Below are positions 43,906 to 52,407 of a stretch of 64,000 bases of DNA, in pieces. Under the pieces are notes generated by a model. It made no database searches. It saw only the letters and a list, made by a program, of their open reading frames with translations, and was not told the DNA's origin. Numbering within the stretch: position 1 is the stretch's first letter; each line of letters opens with the position of its first letter. Source of the stretch: Pedobacter africanus (lineage in GTDB: Bacteria > Bacteroidota > Bacteroidia > Sphingobacteriales > Sphingobacteriaceae); the NCBI RefSeq assembly GCF_900176535.1, contig NZ_FWXT01000002.1, positions 1 to 64,000 of the forward strand. Direction: 5' to 3'. The position numbers were made by a program, and so were the translations under genes.

Positions 43906-44772
43906 TTAAAAGCATTCAACACCCCAGCTCCCGGTCCACTGCTTGCCGGGGCCCAGGATTATGATACCTTCTTTATGTTCCAATTGCTGGTTGTGATCTA
44001 TCCCGTCGGCAACTCCCTGCCAGGGTTCAAGACAAACAAAATCTGCATCTTTAGCCGACCATATGCCAAAAAAGGGAAAATTCTTAAAACTGAAATGGAT
44101 TCCTCTGGTATTCTTATCGTTTCTCAGACTGATACAATCGCTTTTTAGGGTTTTAAATATCAATGCGTCATCATAAAAAAGCTCATGTGTTAAAGGTAGT
44201 TTTCTGTCTGATAATGCTATAGTTGCAGTTTGATGGTCAACCAAATCCTCTCGGATCTTATGATACGTTAAGCTCTCCTCCTTATTGAATTGCAGGAAAT
44301 AATCGGTATAGGCCAGGTCTGCATTTACTTCAGTTGCAAAAGCCGGATGTGCGCCAATGGAGAACAGCAAAATATCTTCAGCAGGGTTTGACACAGTATA
44401 GCTGCATGAAAGTCTTGCTCCTGTTAGGGTGTAATGCAATTGAAGTTTAAAAGGAAAGGGATAAACCTTTAAAGTTTCTTCATCATGTTTTAGTGAAAAT
44501 ACCAGGGCTGTGCTGCCGATCTGGTTCAACTCAAAATTTTTGTCTCTTGCAAAACCATGCCTGGGCAAAAGATAGGCTTTGTTTTTATAATAGTAAGTGT
44601 TTTGCTTTAAACCACCTACTATGGGAAATAGAACCGGGCTGAATTTTCCCCAGTAGTCAGGATTACCCGACCAGAGGTACTCAGCATTGTTGTTTTTATT
44701 TTTTAAACTCTGCAATTCTGCACCTTTAGCTGCAAAAGAAGCTCTTAAATAATCGTTCTCAAGGAAAATCAT
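43906..44772 (-). CDS. Aldose 1-epimerase family protein
   Basis: 288 residues of the galactose mutarotase-like beta-sandwich fold. Family pattern: ISFLENDYLRASFAAKGAELQSL-like N-terminus (ENDYLRASFAAKGAELQS), LWSGNPDYWGKFSPVLFPIVG, LPRHGFARD (catalytic His), SIGAHPAF (catalytic His), and CLEPWQG (Glu) near the end. It probably interconverts alpha and beta anomers of a sugar, perhaps a phosphorylated hexose. Substrate not determinable. Monocistronic, opposite to its neighbours. Confidence 0.9.
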   Translation of the reverse strand: MIFLENDYLRASFAAKGAELQSLKNKNNNAEYLWSGNPDYWGKFSPVLFPIVGGLKQNTYYYKNKAYLLPRHGFARDKNFELNQIGSTALVFSLKHDEETLKVYPFPFKLQLHYTLTGARLSCSYTVSNPAEDILLFSIGAHPAFATEVNADLAYTDYFLQFNKEESLTYHKIREDLVDHQTATIALSDRKLPLTHELFYDDALIFKTLKSDCISLRNDKNTRGIHFSFKNFPFFGIWSAKDADFVCLEPWQGVADGIDHNQQLEHKEGIIILGPGKQWTGSWGVECF

Positions 44773-44864
44773 AATGGATAAAAATAAAAAAATCCTTTTT
44801 GTTATATTAGAACTCAGCTAAAAAACTGCAATGTTTTTATTCAGATCAGTATCCGGCAATTTAT

Positions 44865-46832
44865 ATGAAGTTTGAAAACAGGTTTTCGGAGATGATAAAC
44901 CGGCTTCTGGAACGTCCCAGGTTAGCGGGAATCCTGGTTTTTCTGTTTTTGCTCCTGGTCATTGGCTTCATTACCAATCAGAAATACCAGATTGTTAAGG
45001 AGAATGAACGTCAGGAGATGCTGGGCATATTAAATGTGGTAAAACAAAATATAGATCAGTCGCTGAAAAACAGCTATACGTCTGCATTTCTTCTTGCCCT
45101 TACATTGGATGAGCAGGGTAATCCTGTTGATTTCGAAAAAGTGGGAGCAGAACTTTTAGCTTCCAATTCTATGTTGCAGGCTGTAGAGCTGGTACCCGAT
45201 GGGGTCATTAAATACGTTTATCCTTTAAAAGGAAACGAGAAGGTTCTGGGAATGAATGTATTTAAGGAACCCAGACAGATAGCCATAGGAGCCTATAAAA
45301 CCGTCAATTACAAAAAAATGTATTTTTCCGGTCCCATTAAGCTCAAACAGGGCGGTACGGGAATTATTGGCCGTATACCTTTGTTTATAGATCATAAATT
45401 TTGGGGCTTTTCTGCTGTGGTGATTAAGCTGGATGCCTTTTTACAGCAGGCAGGACTGTACAATAATGCCAATAAGAAGTTTTATTTTCAGTTTTCAAAA
45501 CGTGATGCTGCAACGGGAAAGGAAGAGTTTTTTCTTTCAGGCGAAAAGGACTTTAGGAAAAATGCCTATGAGCATGTTTTTTTTCCGGATGGAGACTGGA
45601 AACTTTACCTGGTCGTAAAAAGCAGGTATGCCTTGTTTGCTCAACTGCTTTTTACCTTGTTGTTAGGACTTGCCTTTGCCCTGGTTTGTGGGGTGTTGAC
45701 TATGAAAGTGTTTAAGAAGCCCGCTGAAATCAAGGAAATAGCAGATCAGCAAACCAGGGCTTCTGAACAGCGAATGGGCTCTTTAATAGATACCATTGAT
45801 GGCATTGTATGGGAGGCCGATCCTGTTGATTTCCATTTTACATTTATCAGCAGGAAAACAGAAGAGATATTGGGCTATACTCCCGAAGAATGGCTTAACT
45901 CTCATTCTTTCTGGGCAGATCATGTACATCCTGATGATAAGGACTGGGTGGTTACCTACTGTGATGTATGTACAAAAGCACTCCAGGCCCATGATTTTGA
46001 ATACCGCATGATCGCCAAAGATGGGACTGTAGTATGGTTAAGAGATATTGTAAATGTGATTGCTGAAAACCAGCAGCCTGTTTTGCTGAGGGGAATTATG
46101 ATCAACATCACCAAGCAGAAAAAGGCAGAAAAGACATTAAATGATTCATTTAGCCTGGTAAATGAGCAAAACAGGCGCTTACTGAATTTCTCTTATATCG
46201 TATCCCATAATCTCCGTTCCCATACCAGTAATATAGAGGCAATTTCCAATCTGATGGAGCTGGCAAACTCTGACATGGAAAGAACAGAATTGCTCGACCT
46301 GTTAAAAAGGGCTTCCTCATCCCTAAATGAAACACTGCTCAATTTAAACCAGGTTGTAAATATTCATAGCAGCATCAATATCAAGGTTGAGGCTTTGAAT
46401 GTGAAGCAATATATCGCAAAGACCCTGCGCGCTTTACATGCAGAAATCGCTGCAAAAAATGCACAGATCGTGGAAAGCGAGGCTTGTGATATGGTTGTAA
46501 ATTATAACCCTGCTTATCTGGAAAGCATTCTCCTCAATTTTATCTTCAATGCCATCAGGTATAGTCACGCAGACCGTAAGCCGGTTGTGGAACTGAGCTG
46601 TTACCTGGAGAATGAGCAGCAAGTGCTTCAAATCACCGACAATGGCGTTGGCATAGATCTGGAAAAGTATGGCGATGAATTGTTTGGTATGTATAAGACG
46701 TTTAATGGCAATGCCGATTCCCGTGGGATAGGCTTATTTATCTCCAAAAACCAAATTGATGCCATGGGTGGAAGAGTTGCGGTAAGCAGCGTCGTAGGCG
46801 AAGGGACAACCTTTAAGATCTACTTTAAATAA
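44865..46832 (+). CDS. Membrane sensor histidine kinase (CHASE, PAS)
   Basis: 655 residues: membrane segment 1 (about 18-37), extracytoplasmic CHASE-like domain (about 45-250), membrane segment 2 (about 262-288), a PAS domain (about 305-430) with DGIVWEADP, HPDDKDWV and EYRMIAKDG, then a histidine phosphotransfer helix with His448 in YIVSHNLRSH and a HATPase domain (NFIFNAIRYS, ITDNGVGID, SRGIGLFISK, GEGTTFKIYF). The HisKA region is followed by the kinase at the very C-terminus; no receiver domain and no response regulator gene nearby, so the output partner is unknown. CHASE domains often sense small soluble ligands. Confidence 0.94.
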   Translation: MKFENRFSEMINRLLERPRLAGILVFLFLLLVIGFITNQKYQIVKENERQEMLGILNVVKQNIDQSLKNSYTSAFLLALTLDEQGNPVDFEKVGAELLASNSMLQAVELVPDGVIKYVYPLKGNEKVLGMNVFKEPRQIAIGAYKTVNYKKMYFSGPIKLKQGGTGIIGRIPLFIDHKFWGFSAVVIKLDAFLQQAGLYNNANKKFYFQFSKRDAATGKEEFFLSGEKDFRKNAYEHVFFPDGDWKLYLVVKSRYALFAQLLFTLLLGLAFALVCGVLTMKVFKKPAEIKEIADQQTRASEQRMGSLIDTIDGIVWEADPVDFHFTFISRKTEEILGYTPEEWLNSHSFWADHVHPDDKDWVVTYCDVCTKALQAHDFEYRMIAKDGTVVWLRDIVNVIAENQQPVLLRGIMINITKQKKAEKTLNDSFSLVNEQNRRLLNFSYIVSHNLRSHTSNIEAISNLMELANSDMERTELLDLLKRASSSLNETLLNLNQVVNIHSSINIKVEALNVKQYIAKTLRALHAEIAAKNAQIVESEACDMVVNYNPAYLESILLNFIFNAIRYSHADRKPVVELSCYLENEQQVLQITDNGVGIDLEKYGDELFGMYKTFNGNADSRGIGLFISKNQIDAMGGRVAVSSVVGEGTTFKIYFK

Positions 46833-46861
46833 AAAAAGCAGCTCTTAAAGCTGCTTTTTTT
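46831..46861. terminator. Bidirectional terminator between histidine kinase and DPP-IV-like genes
   Basis: 13-bp stem aaaaaaagcagct/agctgcttttttt (46831-46843 with 46849-46861), 5-nt loop, overlapping the kinase stop codon; A and T runs make it usable on both strands. Confidence 0.92.
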
Positions 46862-46867
46862 ATTTTC

Positions 46868-49042
46868 TTATTTTCCTCCGGGAGGGCAGTTGCGCTTCAG
46901 GAATTCAGTATAAGTTAAAGCCAGGTGTTCTGAAGTACCCTGACCTTCATTAATGCTGTGTGTCCTGTTGGGGTAAGACATCAGTTGAAACACCTTTCTG
47001 TTTTTAATCAGCTCATTGATCAGCATCTCTGCGTTCTGGTAATGCACATTGTCATCTCCCGTACCATGAATATACAGCAGATTTCCTTTAAGGTTTTTCG
47101 CATAGCTAATTGGCGAACCTTTGATATAAGCCTCTTTGGTAAGCAGGGGAGATCCCATGTAACGCTCCTGATAGATGTTGTCATAGGTAAGCTGATTGGC
47201 TACAGCAGCAATGGCAATTCCAGTTTTGTAAATTTCCGGATATTGGAACATCAGGTTCAGGGTAGAAGAGCCACCGCCGCTCCAACCCCATACGGCAATC
47301 CTGTTTTTATCTACAAATGGCCATTGTATAATTTTTTTTGCAGCCATTGCCTGGTCACGTATATTCAATACGCCTATGTTTTTGTAAATGCTTTTACGCC
47401 ATTCCCTGCCTTTAGGAGCAGGAGCACCCCTGTTTTCAAGAGAAATATAGATGTAGCCATCTTTTGGCATATCACCTGCATAAAGCCAGTTTACACCCAT
47501 GCCATAAGTATCTGTAACGGTCTGGGCAGCGGGTTCGCCATACACATAAAATACTACCGGATATTTTTTTGTCTGGTCAAAATTATCTGGTTTTTTCATC
47601 CAGCCATCCAGTTCAACGCCGTCTTCTGTTGTAACTTTAAAGAATTCTACCTTGTTTTTAGGAGGCTTTATCCTACCCAGCTGATTGGTAATGCTACCTT
47701 CCATGGTAAGTGGGTTTAACGTGGTCAGTTTCATCCATTCGGTAATTGGAGGTATGCTTGCTGTGGTATAGGTATGGCGTGCAAATACTGCATTAGGCGA
47801 GATTTCATAGGTATGTGTGCCTGGAAGGATAGAAGGAGTTACCATTTCAGCCTTGGCACCCCCGCTCAGCTTAACCTTGTACAGATATTTTTGTGTGGCA
47901 TTGTTGGGCGAGGCCATAAAATACAGCAGGTTGTTTTTTTCGTCTACCAAAGATTTTTCAATCACATCAAAATCCCCTTTGGTAATGAGCGTTTGTTTTT
48001 TCCCATCTTTACTGATACGGTAAGCATGGCGCCATCCGTCTTTTTCGCTCATCCATATGAATTCTTTTCCAGCATTGATCCATTCCCAGGTTTGGGCACC
48101 CGCGTCTATCCAGGCCTTATCGGTTTCAGTATAGATGTTTTCAGCTGTGCCGGAAGCCGCATTTGCTACAAAAAGCTTACTTACGTTTTGTTCCCTGTTC
48201 AGCTGCTGAAGGATTATCTCATTGGAATTTGGAATCCAGTCCATCCTGGGGATGTAATGCTGTACCTGATCGCCAGGGATGTTCAGCCATCTGGTTTCTG
48301 CTTTAGCGATGCTTACAATACCGATTTTACAGGCCGAAGGGTTTTCTCCAACCTTAGGGTATTCAACCGGAATTACATAAGGGTAAATGGAATCCGTGTT
48401 GTCTATCATTAAAAAGTTTTTGATTTTAGTAGCATCAATCTGCCAGTAGGCGATGGATTGTCCATCAGGGCTCCACCTGAAGCCATCCCGACAGTCAAAC
48501 TCTTCTTCGTACACCCAGTCAAACGTTCCGTTGATCATCCGATCGGTACCATCTGTAGTGAGTGCCTTGCTGGTTTTAGCCTGCAGATCGTCTACGTATA
48601 AGTTGTGTTTGCTTACATAGGCTACCTTGTTGCCATCCGGCGAGAATTTGGCAAACATAAGCGATGAAGCAGGTTTGTCTTTGCCTACCTGTGTAAGTGT
48701 ATTGTTCTTTAAATCCGCAACAAAATAATCACCCCGGGTTTCGTAGCGCCATACTTTTTTGCTGTTGGTATAAATCAATGCTTTGGTGCCATCTTCAGAA
48801 AGCTCAAAATCTTTAATACCGCGGATGTTGTTCCCACCAGCGTATAGCAAATCCCGGCTTACAATCGTTTTGCGGTCATTTTGAGGCAAAGAAACGGTAA
48901 TGAGTTCTCCATCCATGATCTGGTAATAGGCATTCCCATCCTTGGTCCACCTCAGCTCAGGTTTATTTTGTGCATTGACTTTTGCCGCTAAGCCGATGAT
49001 TGCGACTAAAGCAAGTTTAAAAACGACATTTCTGAAATTCAT
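46868..49042 (-). CDS. S9-family peptidase, DPP-IV-like
   Basis: 724 residues. Signal peptide (about 1-24, VNAQN). DPP-IV N-terminal beta-propeller domain (about 80-465), including the DWVYEEEF motif whose two Glu residues bind the substrate N-terminus, then the peptidase S9 domain with nucleophile Ser588 in GWSGGG, a catalytic Asp in GTGDDNVHYQ and a His in NRTHSINEG. Releases dipeptides with proline or alanine at position 2, in the periplasm. Last gene of a compact five-gene minus-strand run. Confidence 0.92.
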   Translation of the reverse strand: MNFRNVVFKLALVAIIGLAAKVNAQNKPELRWTKDGNAYYQIMDGELITVSLPQNDRKTIVSRDLLYAGGNNIRGIKDFELSEDGTKALIYTNSKKVWRYETRGDYFVADLKNNTLTQVGKDKPASSLMFAKFSPDGNKVAYVSKHNLYVDDLQAKTSKALTTDGTDRMINGTFDWVYEEEFDCRDGFRWSPDGQSIAYWQIDATKIKNFLMIDNTDSIYPYVIPVEYPKVGENPSACKIGIVSIAKAETRWLNIPGDQVQHYIPRMDWIPNSNEIILQQLNREQNVSKLFVANAASGTAENIYTETDKAWIDAGAQTWEWINAGKEFIWMSEKDGWRHAYRISKDGKKQTLITKGDFDVIEKSLVDEKNNLLYFMASPNNATQKYLYKVKLSGGAKAEMVTPSILPGTHTYEISPNAVFARHTYTTASIPPITEWMKLTTLNPLTMEGSITNQLGRIKPPKNKVEFFKVTTEDGVELDGWMKKPDNFDQTKKYPVVFYVYGEPAAQTVTDTYGMGVNWLYAGDMPKDGYIYISLENRGAPAPKGREWRKSIYKNIGVLNIRDQAMAAKKIIQWPFVDKNRIAVWGWSGGGSSTLNLMFQYPEIYKTGIAIAAVANQLTYDNIYQERYMGSPLLTKEAYIKGSPISYAKNLKGNLLYIHGTGDDNVHYQNAEMLINELIKNRKVFQLMSYPNRTHSINEGQGTSEHLALTYTEFLKRNCPPGGK

Positions 49043-49046
49043 TTTA

Positions 49047-50912
49047 TTAAAGTTCTATAAATTGACGATAAACATTTTGCAGATAGGCTTTGGCATGGTC
49101 AACTGTTTGAAGTGTTTTTGCCTTGTCTTCTGCATTGCTGTTAAATAAAATCATTTTTCCTACGTTGTCAAATGTAACACATTGCTGCTGATCAATAAAG
49201 CCCATGCCATTGTCCCAGCTAAAAAACGCGAACGGTTTGGTATAGGGGTTCAGCAGGTTTTTGCTCCATATAAATTGTTGGGCTGGGATGTCAAGTTGCG
49301 CAAGAAGGGTGGCCGCAATGTCGGTCTGACTGCCTACCTGGTCAAATTTGCGTCCCCTGAATTCATCTTTAATCACATCACCATAAAACAGTAACGGAAT
49401 ATGATAACGTCCTGGGGTGGAGATGTCATGTATGTTTTTTGGAAGCAGATGACCATGGTCAGCCACAAATACAAATAACGTATTTTTATACCATGCCTGT
49501 TTTTTTGCATTGATTAAATAAGCATTGATACAGGAATCCGTATAATAGGCTGTACTCTTAAACTTTGCTGTATTGTCGGAATTTCCGAATTTAGACTTGC
49601 CTGGCAGTTCATAAGGTTCATGATTGGTAAGGGTAAGGAGTGTAGAGAAAAAAGGCTGACTTTCCTTGCTCAGGTCGGCCAACTGTCTTTCAAATACAAG
49701 CTCATCAAATTTTCCCCAGCGAGATTTCATTTCATTGCCTTTGAAATTGTTCTTATCAACCAGTTTCTGGTAATCATGGCTCAAGATGAAAGCTTTGTAG
49801 TTGTCGAACTCAGATTCTCCTCCATAAAAGAAAGAAGTATGGTATCCATTTCTAAAGAATACCTGAGAAAGGGCAGGGATTTTCTGCATTTTTTCCGGCC
49901 ATTTTACAATGCTTCCGGCGGCAAGGGTAGGAAAACCTGCAAGCGTGGCAATAAGTCCCTTATCTGTCCTGCTTCCAGCAGAATAAATTTGACTGAAAAG
50001 TACACCCTTCTTCATCAAGGTATCAAAATGGGGGGTAATGCCATCCTCGTTACCAAGCGTTTTAGTGAGGTCGGCTGTAAAACTTTCTACAATTACCACT
50101 ACTACATTGGGGCGTTTGGTTGTCAGAATAAGGGTAGTTGTATCTTTTTCAGTTGTATACAATGCTTTGATATCCCGCTCTGCCTGCTGGTTATCCAGAT
50201 AAACATAAGGATTCTTTTTTGTCATTTTTGATGCAAGTATACTTGAAAGCAGGTTCCATTCTGTATTTACAGCAGCATGGTTCAGCACCTGCTGTTCCGA
50301 AAAGTAGGCCATGCTCTGTGTGATGGGCGATCCCCGCAGGCCGCCTCTGATCAGGAGAAAATTTCCAGCTATCAAGGCCAGACAAACAATTGCCCGAATC
50401 CATATTGGACTGCGGCTAAAGCTCAGTTTACGCAGTACTACATACCGTTGAAGGAATAGACCCAGTGCAGATAGCAGAATGAGCAGGGATACGGACAGGC
50501 CGATAGGCGAGGAAGCACTGGAAGCCATTGCTTCTCCGGGCGATAGGAAAGCAAATCCAAGCGCTTTGGCGTTTATCTTGCTGCCCCATTCTCTGTAGAT
50601 GTTAAAATTAACCACAGCAATGATACTGAAAAGGACGATCAGGATTTTGTTGTAAACTGATACCCATTTCAGCTCCACTATTTTTCTGCCGTTTAATAGC
50701 CAGTACATGTAGCTAAATAACGGTATAACGGCCAGATAGGCTGTCATAGACAGGTCTAATGGGATCGCATGGTAAAAAGTAGCTGCCGTTTCAGCTAAAG
50801 GAACAGCGGCTATTTTTTGGTGGTAGATCAGTAAAAATATCAGCCGGTCTAAAAAAAAGAACAGCAGCCAAAACAGGAAGAACCGTAAAAAAAAGAGCAG
50901 ACTTTTCAGCAT
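49047..50912 (-). CDS. LTA synthase-like sulfatase-family membrane protein
   Basis: 621 residues: about five membrane helices in the first 220 residues, then a sulfatase-type extracytoplasmic domain (about 265-560). VVVIVESFTAD holds the first metal ligand, a Thr in GSRTDKGLIATLAG is the expected nucleophile, and FVADHGH provides Asp/His metal ligands; the enzyme domain is followed by an ALDIP-type tail. Relatives transfer phosphoglycerol (LTA) or phosphoethanolamine to surface glycolipids. In a Gram-negative cell the acceptor is unknown. It is 4 bp from the DPP-IV-like gene. Confidence 0.9.
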   Translation of the reverse strand: MLKSLLFFLRFFLFWLLFFFLDRLIFLLIYHQKIAAVPLAETAATFYHAIPLDLSMTAYLAVIPLFSYMYWLLNGRKIVELKWVSVYNKILIVLFSIIAVVNFNIYREWGSKINAKALGFAFLSPGEAMASSASSPIGLSVSLLILLSALGLFLQRYVVLRKLSFSRSPIWIRAIVCLALIAGNFLLIRGGLRGSPITQSMAYFSEQQVLNHAAVNTEWNLLSSILASKMTKKNPYVYLDNQQAERDIKALYTTEKDTTTLILTTKRPNVVVVIVESFTADLTKTLGNEDGITPHFDTLMKKGVLFSQIYSAGSRTDKGLIATLAGFPTLAAGSIVKWPEKMQKIPALSQVFFRNGYHTSFFYGGESEFDNYKAFILSHDYQKLVDKNNFKGNEMKSRWGKFDELVFERQLADLSKESQPFFSTLLTLTNHEPYELPGKSKFGNSDNTAKFKSTAYYTDSCINAYLINAKKQAWYKNTLFVFVADHGHLLPKNIHDISTPGRYHIPLLFYGDVIKDEFRGRKFDQVGSQTDIAATLLAQLDIPAQQFIWSKNLLNPYTKPFAFFSWDNGMGFIDQQQCVTFDNVGKMILFNSNAEDKAKTLQTVDHAKAYLQNVYRQFIEL

Positions 50913-50924
50913 TTTATTCCAGGC

Positions 50925-51602
50925 TTATTGTCCGCCCCGCATTGCTTTTAGTTCGGCCATTGTTTTTTGCTCATATCCTTTCGGAATATCCAGGGAGAAA
51001 GGCCCTACTTTACCTTCTTTAACATTTTTTAAGGTAACCATGGTTTTAAAGCCGTCCTGGCTGTTTGAATATTTAATAGGTGTAGCATTTAAGGCATTAA
51101 AACCCGGAGGGTTGCCTCCTTTGGGTAATTTAAGTTCTGTCGTGGCCCACAATTCGTAGGTTGCCCCGTTGTTGTCTTTGTAAGTGTACTTTTCAGCATT
51201 GAAACCAGCGATCACCTGTTTTTCACCGGTTGCTTTAAAGTCGCTGAAGGTTAAACCACCCCTTTGTTGTTCTACTTCTTCTTTGGAAAGTTTTGCAGCA
51301 TACTGCTTCTGCATAATCGGGATGTCTACCAGGACCAGTGAATTGCTAAGTTCTCCATCATTGATGACCTTCAACATGGCAGCGCCCATATCAACCTGTA
51401 TTTTAGACAGGTTTCCATTAAATTCTACTTTGCTTTCAGAAGGCAGCAGCGAAGGGTCAATCTGCTTTTTCTGCTCATCTGTAAGTAAATATTCTATCCC
51501 ATAGGTAATCGTTCCCGAATCCATAACTTTTTGGGCTTTAGCTATAATAGCTGTTCCGATTAAAATAATTGCCAGAACTCCGGTTTTAATAGATTTAAAC
51601 AT
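50925..51602 (-). CDS. Uncharacterised exported protein (DUF4412-like)
   Basis: 225 residues with a signal peptide (1-23, ending AKAQ). The mature domain is beta-strand-rich: FNGNLSKIQVDMG, then GFNAEKYTYKDNNGATYELWATTEL and VTLKNVKEGKVGPF, resembling DUF4412/GLPGLI-like periplasmic proteins. No catalytic motif; a Gly-Gly-rich C-terminus (MRGGQ). Encoded between the enoyl-CoA hydratase and LTA-synthase-like genes (12-bp gap), in the same operon. Function unknown. Confidence 0.82.
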   Translation of the reverse strand: MFKSIKTGVLAIILIGTAIIAKAQKVMDSGTITYGIEYLLTDEQKKQIDPSLLPSESKVEFNGNLSKIQVDMGAAMLKVINDGELSNSLVLVDIPIMQKQYAAKLSKEEVEQQRGGLTFSDFKATGEKQVIAGFNAEKYTYKDNNGATYELWATTELKLPKGGNPPGFNALNATPIKYSNSQDGFKTMVTLKNVKEGKVGPFSLDIPKGYEQKTMAELKAMRGGQ

Positions 51603-51620
51603 GTCTTGAATTATAAAATT

Positions 51621-52400
51621 TTACCAGTTTATTTTTTCCTTGCTGATAAAGGCAGCAACACCTTTTTTGAAATCTTCACTTTCTCTTACCCGGGCATTGA
51701 GCTGTACGGCTTCTGTCAAACTTTTTTCAAGCCCCGGATTTGTGGTCTGCCCGATCAGCTGCTTGGTTACCATTAACGAATTGGCTGAAGCTTCAGTACA
51801 CAAACTTAATGCAAAATTCTTTACATTAAGACTGATATCTGTCTTGTTTGTTACAAAAGTGATAAGTCCGTAATTTAAGGCCTCCTGTGCTGAGAACAAC
51901 GCGCCGCTCAATAACAGTCTCTTTGCAATGCTTTCACTGGTTTTACGCAACAAAAAACAAGCTACAATAGCCGGTACAAAACCAAGTTTAACCTCGGTAT
52001 AGCCAAAATTGGCTTCAGGAACTGCAAAGGTAATGTCGCAAACTGTTGCCAAACCACATCCCCCGGCAATGGCATGCCCTTCAACCTGAGCAATTACCAC
52101 TTTTGGCAGATCATAAATTGTGGTAAAGAGTGTCTTCAGGTTCTCAGAATCGGCCAGATTTTCTTCGTATGAATTTTGTTGAAGTTGCTGAAGATAGGCG
52201 AGATCGGCCCCTGCGCTGAAGACCGGGCCATTAGCTTTTAAGATAACTACTTTAACATCTTCGTCCCTCGAGGCGCTGTTAAATGCAGCGATCAGTTCAG
52301 CAACAAGTTGAGGGTTCAGTGCGTTCCGTTTGTCGGGACGGTTGATGCATATGGTTGCTATACGCTCCTTAACGCTATATAAAACCAGGGCTTCAGTCAT
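51621..52400 (-). CDS. Enoyl-CoA hydratase/isomerase family protein
   Basis: 259 residues, crotonase fold. Oxyanion-hole motif in GPVFSAGADLAYL and AIAGGCGLATVCDITFAV (Gly-rich), followed by EVKLGFVPAIVACFLLR. The catalytic Glu pair of hydratases is not clearly complete: the second position is FVPAIV rather than the usual GxxPxxGG/E pattern, so the exact reaction (hydration, isomerisation, or 1,4-dihydroxynaphthoyl-type) is uncertain. Encoded 7 bp after comEC and 18 bp before the exported protein. Confidence 0.88.
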   Translation of the reverse strand: MTEALVLYSVKERIATICINRPDKRNALNPQLVAELIAAFNSASRDEDVKVVILKANGPVFSAGADLAYLQQLQQNSYEENLADSENLKTLFTTIYDLPKVVIAQVEGHAIAGGCGLATVCDITFAVPEANFGYTEVKLGFVPAIVACFLLRKTSESIAKRLLLSGALFSAQEALNYGLITFVTNKTDISLNVKNFALSLCTEASANSLMVTKQLIGQTTNPGLEKSLTEAVQLNARVRESEDFKKGVAAFISKEKINW

Positions 52401-52407
52401 ACAAATA

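Noticed and set aside
47000..48412. Long plus-strand frames opposite the DPP-IV-like gene
   Set aside because: They are shadows of the minus-strand peptidase gene, without promoter or protein match.
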